Part shown: positions 21,082-29,712 of the stretch, one piece after another
Position numbering within the stretch: the first letter of the stretch is position 1
Layout: each line of letters opens with the position of its first letter
Assembly: GCA_003552925.1 (NCBI GenBank)
Contig: PUOX01000031.1
Location: 1 to 64,000 of the forward strand
DNA: 64,000 bases
DNA from: Mollicutes bacterium
GTDB lineage: Bacteria; Bacillota_I; Bacilli_A; Izemoplasmatales; Izemoplasmataceae
Reading direction: 5' to 3'
Notes under the pieces: generated by a model
The model's database searches: none
The model's input: only the letters and a program-made list of their open reading frames with translations
Told to the model about the DNA's origin: nothing
Translations under genes and position numbers: made by a program

Positions 21082-22368
21082 ATGGCAAAAGTAGAAAATT
21101 TAGGAAACTCACGCGTAAAAATAGAGGTTGAAGTCTCCCCGGAACAATTTGAGCACGGACTCGATTACGCGTTCGACAAAATCAAGGACGACGTCGAGAT
21201 CAAGGGTTTCCGCAAAGGAAAAGTCACACGAGAAGTGTACGAAAAGCACAAAGGCGTTGAGAGCCTTTACGAAGAAGCGCTCAATCACGTCATCCAAGAA
21301 ACGTATTCCGAGGTTGTGCAAAACGAGAACATCATGGTGGTTTCGCAACCGAAAATCGACTTAGACGTCACCAAGGTCAAAAAAGGCGAACCTTTCACAT
21401 ACACGGCCACCGTCGCCACAAAACCGGAAGTCACCCTCGGGCAGTACAAAGGGTTCGAGTTTGAGAAAACCGACAGCGAAGTCAGCGACGAAGAAGTCGA
21501 GAAAGAAATCGACCAACTCCGCGAACAAAACGCCGAACTCGTCGTCAAAGAAGACGGCGTCGTTGAGGACGGCGACACCGCCGTGTTCGACTTCGAAGGA
21601 TTCATCGACGGCGAAGCCTTTGAAGGCGGAAAAGCCGAAAACCACGAACTCGAAATCGGCAGCGGACGTTTCATCCCCGGATTCGAAGAGAAAATGAAAG
21701 GCATGAAAGCCGGAGAAGAAGCCGACATCGAAGTCACCTTCCCCGAGGACTACCAAGCCGAACACCTAGCGGGCAAAGACGCCACGTTCAAAGTCAAGCT
21801 CCACGAAGTCAAAGTCAAAGAAGTCCCGGAACTCAACGACGATTTCGTCAAAGACCTTGACCGCGAAGGCGTTGAAAGCGTCGAAGAACTCAAAGCGCAA
21901 ACCCGCGAGAGCTTAAAAGAGCAAAAAGAAAAAGCCAACGAAAACAAGGCCGTCGATTTTGCCGTCGACGAAGCCAGCAAAAACGCGGAAATGGAAATTG
22001 CCGAAGAGATGATCGAGGAAGAAAAGAACCGCATGAAAGACAACACCAAGCGCCAAGCGCAACAATACGGCATCGACCTCGACACCTACCTTCAGCTGAC
22101 CGGCATGGACAAAGAGCAATTTGAGGAAAACCTCCGCAAAGACGCCGAGCGTTCCATCCGCTACAACCTCACCATCGACGCCGTCGCCAAGGAAGAAAAC
22201 ATCGACGCGACGGACGAAGAAGTCGAAAACAAGATCAAAGAACTTGCCGAACAACACAACATGGACGTTGAACAAGTCCGTCAGCAAGTTCAGGATTCTG
22301 CGGTAAAACAAGAAGTGATTTTCCGCAAAACCATCGACTTCCTCGTGGACAACCTAGAAACCAAATAA
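21082..22368 (+). CDS. tig: Trigger factor
   Basis: PPIase region 'EDGDTAVFDFEGFIDGEAFEGGKAENHELEIGSGRFIPGFEEKMKGM'. Confidence 0.97.
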   Translation: MAKVENLGNSRVKIEVEVSPEQFEHGLDYAFDKIKDDVEIKGFRKGKVTREVYEKHKGVESLYEEALNHVIQETYSEVVQNENIMVVSQPKIDLDVTKVKKGEPFTYTATVATKPEVTLGQYKGFEFEKTDSEVSDEEVEKEIDQLREQNAELVVKEDGVVEDGDTAVFDFEGFIDGEAFEGGKAENHELEIGSGRFIPGFEEKMKGMKAGEEADIEVTFPEDYQAEHLAGKDATFKVKLHEVKVKEVPELNDDFVKDLDREGVESVEELKAQTRESLKEQKEKANENKAVDFAVDEASKNAEMEIAEEMIEEEKNRMKDNTKRQAQQYGIDLDTYLQLTGMDKEQFEENLRKDAERSIRYNLTIDAVAKEENIDATDEEVENKIKELAEQHNMDVEQVRQQVQDSAVKQEVIFRKTIDFLVDNLETK

Positions 22369-22371
22369 ACC

Positions 22372-22399
22372 AAAAACACTTCTGCGGAAGTGTTTTTTA
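22372..22399 (+). terminator. Rho-independent terminator after tig
   Basis: aaaaacacttctgcggaagtgttttttac. Confidence 0.85.
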
Positions 22400-22412
22400 C
22401 GGGAGTGTAACC

Positions 22413-23264
22413 ATGGTCAAACTAGCCGTATTCGACCTTGACAACACCTTGTTGACCGAGGACAAAAGACTGACCGACGCCACCATCGACGCGCTTGAGA
22501 AACTCACTCAACAAGGCGTCAACCTGGCGGTCGCCACCGGCAGGACCTTCGCACTCGCCCGCCCTTACGTGCGTGCGCTCAACATCGAGGGTCCAAACGC
22601 CTACAACAACGGCGCCCTGATTGAAACCGACAAGGGCGATACCGTCTACAAAAAAGCCATCCCCAAGCCTGCGCAAGCGCAAGTGGTCAAGTACGCCCTG
22701 CGACACAACCTCGTGTTTGTGCTTTATGGAAAGGACGCCATCTACGGCCCCGCGAACGATCGGCTCGATTTTTTCAAGCACTGGAACGAAGCCCATCCAG
22801 AGGCGAGCGTCACCATCACCGAAACCCGCGACGAAGACCTATTGAAGGCGCCCGATGCATACAAAGTGCTGATTCGCCTCCGGGAAACCGACGACGAAGA
22901 AGCCATCCTGAAGACGGTAACGGGCATTGAAGGCCTCCATGTGACCAAGAGCCAGCGAACCTTTCTCGACATCACGTCCGACGGCGCCCATAAGGGCAAC
23001 GCCATCAAACGTCTCATGGAGCACTACGGCGTCAGCGCCGAGGAGACTATGGCCTTCGGCGACAACGACAACGATGCCGAAATGTTGCAGGCGGTCCGCT
23101 TTTCATTCGCCATGAAAAATGGTACACTAAAAGCAAAAGAAGCCGCCAACCGCGAAACCAAGGACACCGCGGAGGATAACGGCGTCGCAAGAACCTTGTC
23201 CGAACTCCATATTTTGATGAAAGAGGGAGATTCCCATGGAACGAACCATCACCATCACCGATGA
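22413..23264 (+). CDS. Cof-type HAD-IIB hydrolase
   Basis: 'AVFDLDNTLLTEDKRLTDATIDAL', 'GDNDNDAEMLQAV'; end overlaps ptsH start. Confidence 0.92.
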   Translation: MVKLAVFDLDNTLLTEDKRLTDATIDALEKLTQQGVNLAVATGRTFALARPYVRALNIEGPNAYNNGALIETDKGDTVYKKAIPKPAQAQVVKYALRHNLVFVLYGKDAIYGPANDRLDFFKHWNEAHPEASVTITETRDEDLLKAPDAYKVLIRLRETDDEEAILKTVTGIEGLHVTKSQRTFLDITSDGAHKGNAIKRLMEHYGVSAEETMAFGDNDNDAEMLQAVRFSFAMKNGTLKAKEAANRETKDTAEDNGVARTLSELHILMKEGDSHGTNHHHHR

Positions 23265-23505
23265 AGCCGGCATGCACGCCCGTCCCGCTTCGAAGTTCTC
23301 CAAAAAGGCCGCAGAATTCGACAACGACATCACCATCGCCTATAACGGCAAAGAAGTCAATTTGAAAAGCGTCATGGGCCTTATGTCGCTTGGCATCCCG
23401 CAAAACGGGAAAGTGACCTTGAAAGTTGAAGGGGACGACGCCGAAGAAGTGTTGGACGTCTTGGAAAAGACCTTGGTCGAACTTGAATTGACGGATGAAA
23501 AATAG
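23236..23505 (+). CDS. ptsH: HPr phosphocarrier protein
   Basis: DEAGMHARPASKFSKKAAEF (His site), 'NLKSVMGLMSLGI' (HPr(Ser) site). Confidence 0.96.
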   Translation: MERTITITDEAGMHARPASKFSKKAAEFDNDITIAYNGKEVNLKSVMGLMSLGIPQNGKVTLKVEGDDAEEVLDVLEKTLVELELTDEK

Positions 23506-23651
23506 TGTGCCGCGGCACACTATTTTTATTGTTTACGTTGCATGAACGGCCGAAAATGATTATAATGTGTTAGAGTGTTTAGATTGCGAAAAACCGCAAA
23601 ATGCGGTATATTATAACTAATAATAAATGTCTTAACTACGAGGTGAACCCA

Positions 23652-25991
23652 ATGTTTGAGACCACCGAAAAAACCAACGCCACCTTGCCCGCCATCGCGA
23701 TAAGAGGGCTGGCACCGTTCCCAAATACAGACGTTCGCACTGAAGTTGGACGCTCTCTTTCAAAGAGCGCCCTTTTGGAAGCGGAAAGAAACTACGACAG
23801 CCACGTGTTGCTGCTTGTGCAAAAAAATCCAAACGTCGAAGACCCTCAAGAAGAAGACCTTCTTGAATGGGGTGTCGTCGCCAAAATCGGCATCAAAATC
23901 AAACTCCCCAACGGAAACTTCAAAGTGAAGTTCGACCCCATCATGCGCGCTGAGATCGACCACTTTGAAAGCAGCGACCCCTATTTCATGGTGAACTTTG
24001 AAACACGCCCGGCCACGCACGGCGACCAGGACGAAGAAGTGGCCCTAGTTCGCATGATCATCAAACAAGTCATGGACAACGCCCAATCGCTCCTCAACAA
24101 CCCCAAGCAATCGCTTGAGGCCGTACAGTCCGGGCTGTCCAGCGACAAGCTGGCCGACAAACTCGCCAGCAATCTCAAAATTTCCGAAAACCACAAGTTC
24201 AAATATTTGAAGACCTCCTCCGTCGAAGAACGGTTGAACTATCTTCTTCAAGACATTGAAAAAGAGCGCCACATGAGCGAAATCGAAGAGAAAATCAACC
24301 GCACCGTGAAGAAGAACATCGACGAAAACCAGCGCGAATACTATCTTCGCGAAAAGCTGCGCGCCATCCAAGAAGAACTTGGCGACAAAGCCAAGAAAGA
24401 ATCGGAGATTGAAAACCTCCGCAACAAAATCTTGGAAAAGGGGATGCCCAAACACATTGAGGAAAAGGCGCTCTACGAACTCTCCCGCTATGAATCCCTT
24501 CCGGCTTCCAGCGGCGAAAGCGGCGTCATCCGCACGTATTTGGACTTCTTAATCGAACTCCCCTGGAAAGAGCAAAGCGACGATGAAACCGACATCAAAA
24601 AAGCTGAAGAGGCTTTGGAAGAAACCCATTTCGGTCTTGAAAAGGTCAAGGAACGCATCGTCGAATACCTAGCCGTCAAACTGTTGACCGGCAAAAACCC
24701 GCAAACCATCCTTTGCCTTGTCGGCCCTCCGGGCGTCGGCAAGACCTCACTTGCCCAATCGATTGCGAGCGCGCTCAACCGCAAGTTCGTCAAGCAGTCC
24801 CTGGGCGGCATCAAGGACGAATCGGAAATCCGCGGCCATCGCCGCACCTATCTCGGAGCGCTGCCCGGACGCATCCTTCAAGGCATGCGCAAGGCGAAAG
24901 TCATCAATCCGCTGTTCTTGCTCGATGAAATCGACAAACTCGGCAGCGACTACAAGGGCGACCCTTCGGCGGCCATGCTTGAAGTGCTCGACCCCGAACA
25001 AAACAAGCGCTTCTCCGACCATTACCTTGAAGACCAATACGACCTCTCCCACGTGCTCTTCATCGCCACGGGGAACTATTTGGGCCACATTCCCGCGCCC
25101 CTGCGCGACCGCATGGAAATCATCGAACTCTCCAGCTACACGGAAATCGAAAAATACAACATCGCCAAACGCCATTTGATCCGCAAACAGCTCGATTCGC
25201 ACGGCTTAGAGCAAAACAAGCTCGACATCACCGATGAAGCCATCATGAAAATGATTCGCGAATACACGCGCGAAGCCGGCGTGCGGCAGTTGGACCGCCT
25301 GTTCGGCACCATCGTGCGCAAAGCCATCAAACGCATTTTAGGCGATAAAAAAGACAAAGTCGAAGTGACCGAAGACAACTTGAAAGACTTCCTCGGCAAG
25401 CCGAAATACACCACCCATGTCGCTGACAAAGATCCGCAAATCGGCGTGGCGACCGGCCTAGCCTATACGCAGTTCGGCGGCGACACGCTTGCCGTAGAAG
25501 TCGCCTACTACAAAGGCGGCGGGAAACTCTCCCTCACCGGTCAGCTCGGCGACGTCATGAAAGAATCCGCCGAAGCCGCGCTTTCTTACATCAAAGCGAA
25601 TTATGAACAATTCGACATCCCCAAGGAACTCTTCAACGATTCGAACGTCCACATCCATGTCCCCGAAGGGTCCATTCCCAAAGATGGCCCAAGCGCCGGC
25701 ATCACCATCGCCGTCGCCTTAATCAGCTCGCTCACCAAGCAAAAAGTCGACCCGTCCATCGGCATGACGGGCGAGATTACGCTTCGAGGCCGCATTTTGC
25801 CGGTTGGCGGCTTGAAAGAAAAAGCCATCGCCGCGCACCGTAGCGGATTGAAGAAGATTCTCATCCCCAAAGAGAACGAACGCGACATCGACGACATCCC
25901 CAAAGAAGTACGCGACAAAATCGACATCAAGGCCGTGCAAAACGTCTCCGACGTGACCAAAGAAGTCTTCATCACCGAAACGAAATCCTAA
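23652..25991 (+). CDS. lon: ATP-dependent protease Lon
   Basis: 'LVGPPGVGKTSLAQSIASALNRKF', 'PKDGPSAGITIAVALIS' (catalytic Ser), SD gaggtg before ATG 23652. Confidence 0.97.
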   Translation: MFETTEKTNATLPAIAIRGLAPFPNTDVRTEVGRSLSKSALLEAERNYDSHVLLLVQKNPNVEDPQEEDLLEWGVVAKIGIKIKLPNGNFKVKFDPIMRAEIDHFESSDPYFMVNFETRPATHGDQDEEVALVRMIIKQVMDNAQSLLNNPKQSLEAVQSGLSSDKLADKLASNLKISENHKFKYLKTSSVEERLNYLLQDIEKERHMSEIEEKINRTVKKNIDENQREYYLREKLRAIQEELGDKAKKESEIENLRNKILEKGMPKHIEEKALYELSRYESLPASSGESGVIRTYLDFLIELPWKEQSDDETDIKKAEEALEETHFGLEKVKERIVEYLAVKLLTGKNPQTILCLVGPPGVGKTSLAQSIASALNRKFVKQSLGGIKDESEIRGHRRTYLGALPGRILQGMRKAKVINPLFLLDEIDKLGSDYKGDPSAAMLEVLDPEQNKRFSDHYLEDQYDLSHVLFIATGNYLGHIPAPLRDRMEIIELSSYTEIEKYNIAKRHLIRKQLDSHGLEQNKLDITDEAIMKMIREYTREAGVRQLDRLFGTIVRKAIKRILGDKKDKVEVTEDNLKDFLGKPKYTTHVADKDPQIGVATGLAYTQFGGDTLAVEVAYYKGGGKLSLTGQLGDVMKESAEAALSYIKANYEQFDIPKELFNDSNVHIHVPEGSIPKDGPSAGITIAVALISSLTKQKVDPSIGMTGEITLRGRILPVGGLKEKAIAAHRSGLKKILIPKENERDIDDIPKEVRDKIDIKAVQNVSDVTKEVFITETKS

Positions 25992-26004
25992 AGGAGAGAT
26001 GCAA

Positions 26005-26418
26005 ATGGCCGTGATTCTAAAACGGCGCGTCACCGCCAAAGGCGGCCGCGAAGGCGCAATCGTCAATCCGGAGGGCTCCCTGTCTTTGAACATGGACAAG
26101 CCCGAAGAGATGAGTGGCAAGGGGGAAGGCACAAATCCCGAAGAGTTGTTCGCGGCGGGCTATGCAAGCTGTTTCGCCTCCTCGTTAGAATTCCTCATGC
26201 AGCAAGCCGGCACCTCGTATGAAGCGATTGAGGTTGAAGCGGAGGCAACGCTCAAAACCGACGGCGAGCGGGGGTTCAAGTTCGCGCTTGCACTCAATGT
26301 GCGCATCGACGGACTAAGCAACGAAGAAAAAGTCCGCTTTGCCGAGCAAGCTTCGCAGTTCTGCCCGTTTTCCAAAGCCGTCTCGGGCAACGTCGAGATC
26401 GACCTCAACATACTTTGA
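26005..26418 (+). CDS. OsmC/Ohr family peroxiredoxin-like protein
   Basis: 'NPEELFAAGYASCFASSLEFLM' and 'QFCPFSKAVSGNVEIDL' Cys pair. Confidence 0.92.
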   Translation: MAVILKRRVTAKGGREGAIVNPEGSLSLNMDKPEEMSGKGEGTNPEELFAAGYASCFASSLEFLMQQAGTSYEAIEVEAEATLKTDGERGFKFALALNVRIDGLSNEEKVRFAEQASQFCPFSKAVSGNVEIDLNIL

Positions 26419-26423
26419 TTTCA

Positions 26424-26455
26424 TAAACCCTCGCTAGGCGGGGGTTTTTTCTTTG
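26424..26455 (+). terminator. Rho-independent terminator after ohr-like gene
   Basis: aaccctcgctaggcgggggttttttcttt. Confidence 0.75.
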
Positions 26456-26572
26456 GTGAAAGGCCAATAGGAAAACAATTTCTAAAAATGGGAACGAATT
26501 CCTACCCATCCGCGATTTTTCTATGATAAAATTGTATTAGATACAAGCGTTGAAAAACACGCGGAGGGGGAA

Positions 26573-27664
26573 ATGAAAAAATTTCTCTTGGTGGTCTTGG
26601 CGACCGTCTTGACCACCTTGTCAGTCGCTTGCGGCAACTATGGCGACACCGAACTTACGCTCAATCCTTATGAAAACGTCGATTGGGCGGTTTATTCGCA
26701 CGTCATGACGAACTTGCACACCCATACCGACGCCGACGATGGACACGGAAAGTCCTTGCCTCATGAGGCCGTCGATTTGTACTACGATGCGGGGTATAGG
26801 ATTTTGGCCCTCACCGACCATGACATGGTCACCTATCCATGGACGTTTTCCGGCATCGATCCGGCCTATGAGGACCGCGACCCGGCCGCTTTGGGCATGT
26901 TGGACATTCCCGGAAACGAATACAGCCGCCACCATCATTTCGTCGGCCTCTTCACCGAACACGAAGCGCCTTTCACTACGTCCGTAGAGGCGACGATGCG
27001 TTCCGTGTTGAACAACAGCGACGAAGCGGTCATGTTTTTGGCCCACCCCGGCCGCTATTGGGACATCAACAAATCCTACACTCCCGGAGAACTGTATTCG
27101 CCCGGTTGGTATCTCAACCTTTTTGACGAGTTCACCGACAACGAACTGGTCGGTATCGAAGTCTACAACACCAACAACCGCTATCCCTTCGATACGCACC
27201 TTTGGGACCGCTTGCTGATGGAATCCATGCCGGAACGCACCATATGGGCGTTTTCCAACGACGACTTCCACGGCGAAGACGCAAGCGAAATCGGCTGGTC
27301 AAGGGCGTATCATCTGCTTGAAGACCCGCTTTCAAAAGCCGAGTTCCGCGACAGCATCGTCACCGGCGCTTTCTATGTGAGCTCCACACGGGAAGCGGGC
27401 GCGACGCCGCCTACCGTCGTTTCAATTTCCATCAACGATACGAGGAAGACCATCACGCTGGAAGTCGAAGGCGATTACGACCAAATCCGCTGGATCAGCG
27501 GCATCGACGAAGACAACCTGAGCAAAGTTGTCGCTACGGGTGCGACGTTTGAATACGGACATTTCGAAGGCAACTACGTACGCGCGGCCATCGTCTATGA
27601 AGAAGGCCGGCGCGACCATGCGATGACGCTCACCCAGCCGTTTGGGTTCTCACAAGAGGACTGA
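26573..27664 (+). CDS. Secreted PHP-domain lipoprotein (predicted phosphoesterase)
   Basis: Lipobox LSVAC; 'TNLHTHTDADDGHG', 'ALTDHDMVTYP', 'HPGRYWD', 'WAFSNDDFHGED' PHP metal-site motifs. Confidence 0.85.
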   Translation: MKKFLLVVLATVLTTLSVACGNYGDTELTLNPYENVDWAVYSHVMTNLHTHTDADDGHGKSLPHEAVDLYYDAGYRILALTDHDMVTYPWTFSGIDPAYEDRDPAALGMLDIPGNEYSRHHHFVGLFTEHEAPFTTSVEATMRSVLNNSDEAVMFLAHPGRYWDINKSYTPGELYSPGWYLNLFDEFTDNELVGIEVYNTNNRYPFDTHLWDRLLMESMPERTIWAFSNDDFHGEDASEIGWSRAYHLLEDPLSKAEFRDSIVTGAFYVSSTREAGATPPTVVSISINDTRKTITLEVEGDYDQIRWISGIDEDNLSKVVATGATFEYGHFEGNYVRAAIVYEEGRRDHAMTLTQPFGFSQED

Positions 27665-27722
27665 TGCATCCCAGAAACAAGGAGCTACTTCATAAATACT
27701 TACAATTTTAGGAGGATTATGT

Positions 27723-28709
27723 ATGAAGAAACTGCTCACACTTTCCTTGGTTCTAGTGGGCATTGCCGCGCTTGCGGCATGCAACGGAGAAGATGAGGAC
27801 CTTGAAGCCGTCCGCGACGCACGGGACAATTTGATGCTTACACAAACGGACGACATCCAATCGGACATGTGGGTTCCGGCCCAAGGCCGTAACGACACGT
27901 CCATCACTTGGGAGTCCGATAATGAAGACGTCGTTTCCGTGACAGACGAAGTCGAAGGCGGAGAAGTGCGTCTTGCGGTCACACAACCCGATGAAGGCGA
28001 AGGCGACGTATGGGTCACTTTGAACGCCACCGTCAGCAAAGGAGACGCAGAGGCTGAACGAAGTTTTGAGGTGCGCATCGTCGAGTACGCCGGCATTGAA
28101 GACCTCTACGAGACCATCGCCGAGCTGCATGAACTCGATGCGGGTGAAGAAGTGGCGGTTGAAGGGATTGTCACCAACATCAACAACCACAACTCGTTCT
28201 TCATTGAGGACGAAAGCGGCGGCATCGGCGTCTACGACCCACCTCAAGATTACATCGGCGATCTTTCAATCGGCGACAGAATTGAAATTGCCGGCTCCCG
28301 CAGCAACTTTGAAGGCTTGCGTCAAATAGGATTCATTGAGACGGTGAACGTGCTTGATAGTGGTGTCGACCTACCGGACACCGTCGATATGGACGATGTC
28401 GACTTTGAAGACGAAGAGGTCATGGATTCTTATCAAGGCCAAAGAGGCACCGTTTCCGAGATGACGGTGGTCGACCTTCCCGACCTTGATGAAGAAGGCG
28501 GGCAGTACAACATCGGCTTAGAACGCGACGACGGCAAAAGAATCGATATGCGCTACGATGGTCGATTGGACGATTCCACCGCCTTGTTTGACGCACTTGT
28601 GGAACTTGAAGAAGGCGACACGATTGCTCTAAACGGTCCTACTCTGGGTTGGCATCAAGGGCCGCAGTTCCTCTTAGGCGACGAAGAACATTTCGACATT
28701 CTTGAATGA
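27723..28709 (+). CDS. Lipoprotein with Ig-like segment and OB-fold-like domain
   Basis: Lipobox ALAAC; 'VEGIVTNINNHNSFFIEDESGGIGVYDPP...GDRIEIAGSRSNFEGLRQI' resembles YhcR/DUF5689-type OB folds. Confidence 0.7.
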   Translation: MKKLLTLSLVLVGIAALAACNGEDEDLEAVRDARDNLMLTQTDDIQSDMWVPAQGRNDTSITWESDNEDVVSVTDEVEGGEVRLAVTQPDEGEGDVWVTLNATVSKGDAEAERSFEVRIVEYAGIEDLYETIAELHELDAGEEVAVEGIVTNINNHNSFFIEDESGGIGVYDPPQDYIGDLSIGDRIEIAGSRSNFEGLRQIGFIETVNVLDSGVDLPDTVDMDDVDFEDEEVMDSYQGQRGTVSEMTVVDLPDLDEEGGQYNIGLERDDGKRIDMRYDGRLDDSTALFDALVELEEGDTIALNGPTLGWHQGPQFLLGDEEHFDILE

Positions 28710-28711
28710 CA

Positions 28712-28745
28712 AGGAGCCTGCCCGTTCGGGGCGGGCTTTTTTATA
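28712..28745 (+). terminator. Rho-independent terminator
   Basis: agcctgcccgttcggggcgggctttttta. Confidence 0.85.
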
Positions 28746-28858
28746 GAAGTCGAATCATGATGCAAAACAATCGTGTTTTATGGTATAATCACAAAAGAGT
28801 TAGAAGGCCGTATCGGTTTGCGTGGAGCGACCGCTTGGACGGCCATTGAGGTGAACGT

Positions 28859-29440
28859 ATGGACATCAAACACGTAAAGCAACCAATCATCGCGGTGGAT
28901 TTTGAGGATTTTCCCGAAGCGTCCTTGCCCGAATTTCTTTTCATGGGGCGCAGCAACGTCGGCAAAAGCACGCTCATCAACACCTTGTGCCGCCGCAAGA
29001 ATCTCGCCTACACCTCCTCAAACCCCGGCAAAACGCAAACGCTCAATTTTTTCGAAGCAGACAAGCGCTTCTACATCGTCGACGCACCGGGGTACGGTTA
29101 CGCCAAAGTCAGCAAAAAAAAGCAGGCCCTTTTCGGCAAGATGCTCGAACACTACCTTTTGAAACGTCCGACGCTGAAACATGTGTTTTTGCTGGTGGAT
29201 TTCCGCCACCCGCCCACGGACGACGATCTTCTGATGGCCGAATTTTACATGCACTACAACATTCCTTTCACCATCGTCGCCACAAAGACCGACAAAGTGT
29301 CCAAAAACAAAAGACCCAAGCATTTATCCGTTTTGAAAGAAGACTTGGACTTGCGCGAAGGCGACGAAGTCGTATTGTTTCACAAAAGCGACGCCGCGGC
29401 GAGAGGCAAACTTCTTGAAATCATCGAAGGCTTGCTATAA
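28859..29440 (+). CDS. engB: Ribosome biogenesis GTPase EngB/YsxC
   Basis: GRSNVGKSTLINTLCRRKNLAYTSSNPGKTQTLNFFE, DAPGYGYAKV, TKTDK. Confidence 0.97.
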   Translation: MDIKHVKQPIIAVDFEDFPEASLPEFLFMGRSNVGKSTLINTLCRRKNLAYTSSNPGKTQTLNFFEADKRFYIVDAPGYGYAKVSKKKQALFGKMLEHYLLKRPTLKHVFLLVDFRHPPTDDDLLMAEFYMHYNIPFTIVATKTDKVSKNKRPKHLSVLKEDLDLREGDEVVLFHKSDAAARGKLLEIIEGLL

Positions 29441-29485
29441 AGCTTGCAAAGGCAAAATTCCTATGGTACACTATACGCAAATACG

Positions 29486-29695
29486 ACGAATGGGAAGAGT
29501 AGATGCGCGAGTCTCAAAGAGAGCCGGCGGCGCTGCGAGCCGGTAGATCAACGCATTGAAGGTAGCCCGGGAGTAGGTTGCGTGAAAGCAGTAGCGCAAT
29601 CCGTAGGCGGCGTTAACGCTTCAAGTGCCGGCAAACGCCGGAAGTAAGGTGGTACCGCGACCGCTCGCCCTTATGCTTGAGGGCGTTTTTTTATT
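29486..29695 (+). promoter_or_regulatory. T-box leader upstream of valS
   Basis: T-box core AAGGTGGTACCGCGA at 29646-29660; terminator CGCCCTtatgcttgAGGGCGTTTTTTT; directly upstream of valS. Confidence 0.93.
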
Positions 29696-29712
29696 TTTAA
29701 GGAGGAATAGTT

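Noticed and set aside
23560-23625. ACCGCAAAATGCGGT hairpin upstream of lon as a specific stress operator
   Set aside because: Short palindrome near a possible -10; it does not match CIRCE or CtsR site patterns, so evidence is too weak to claim a regulator.
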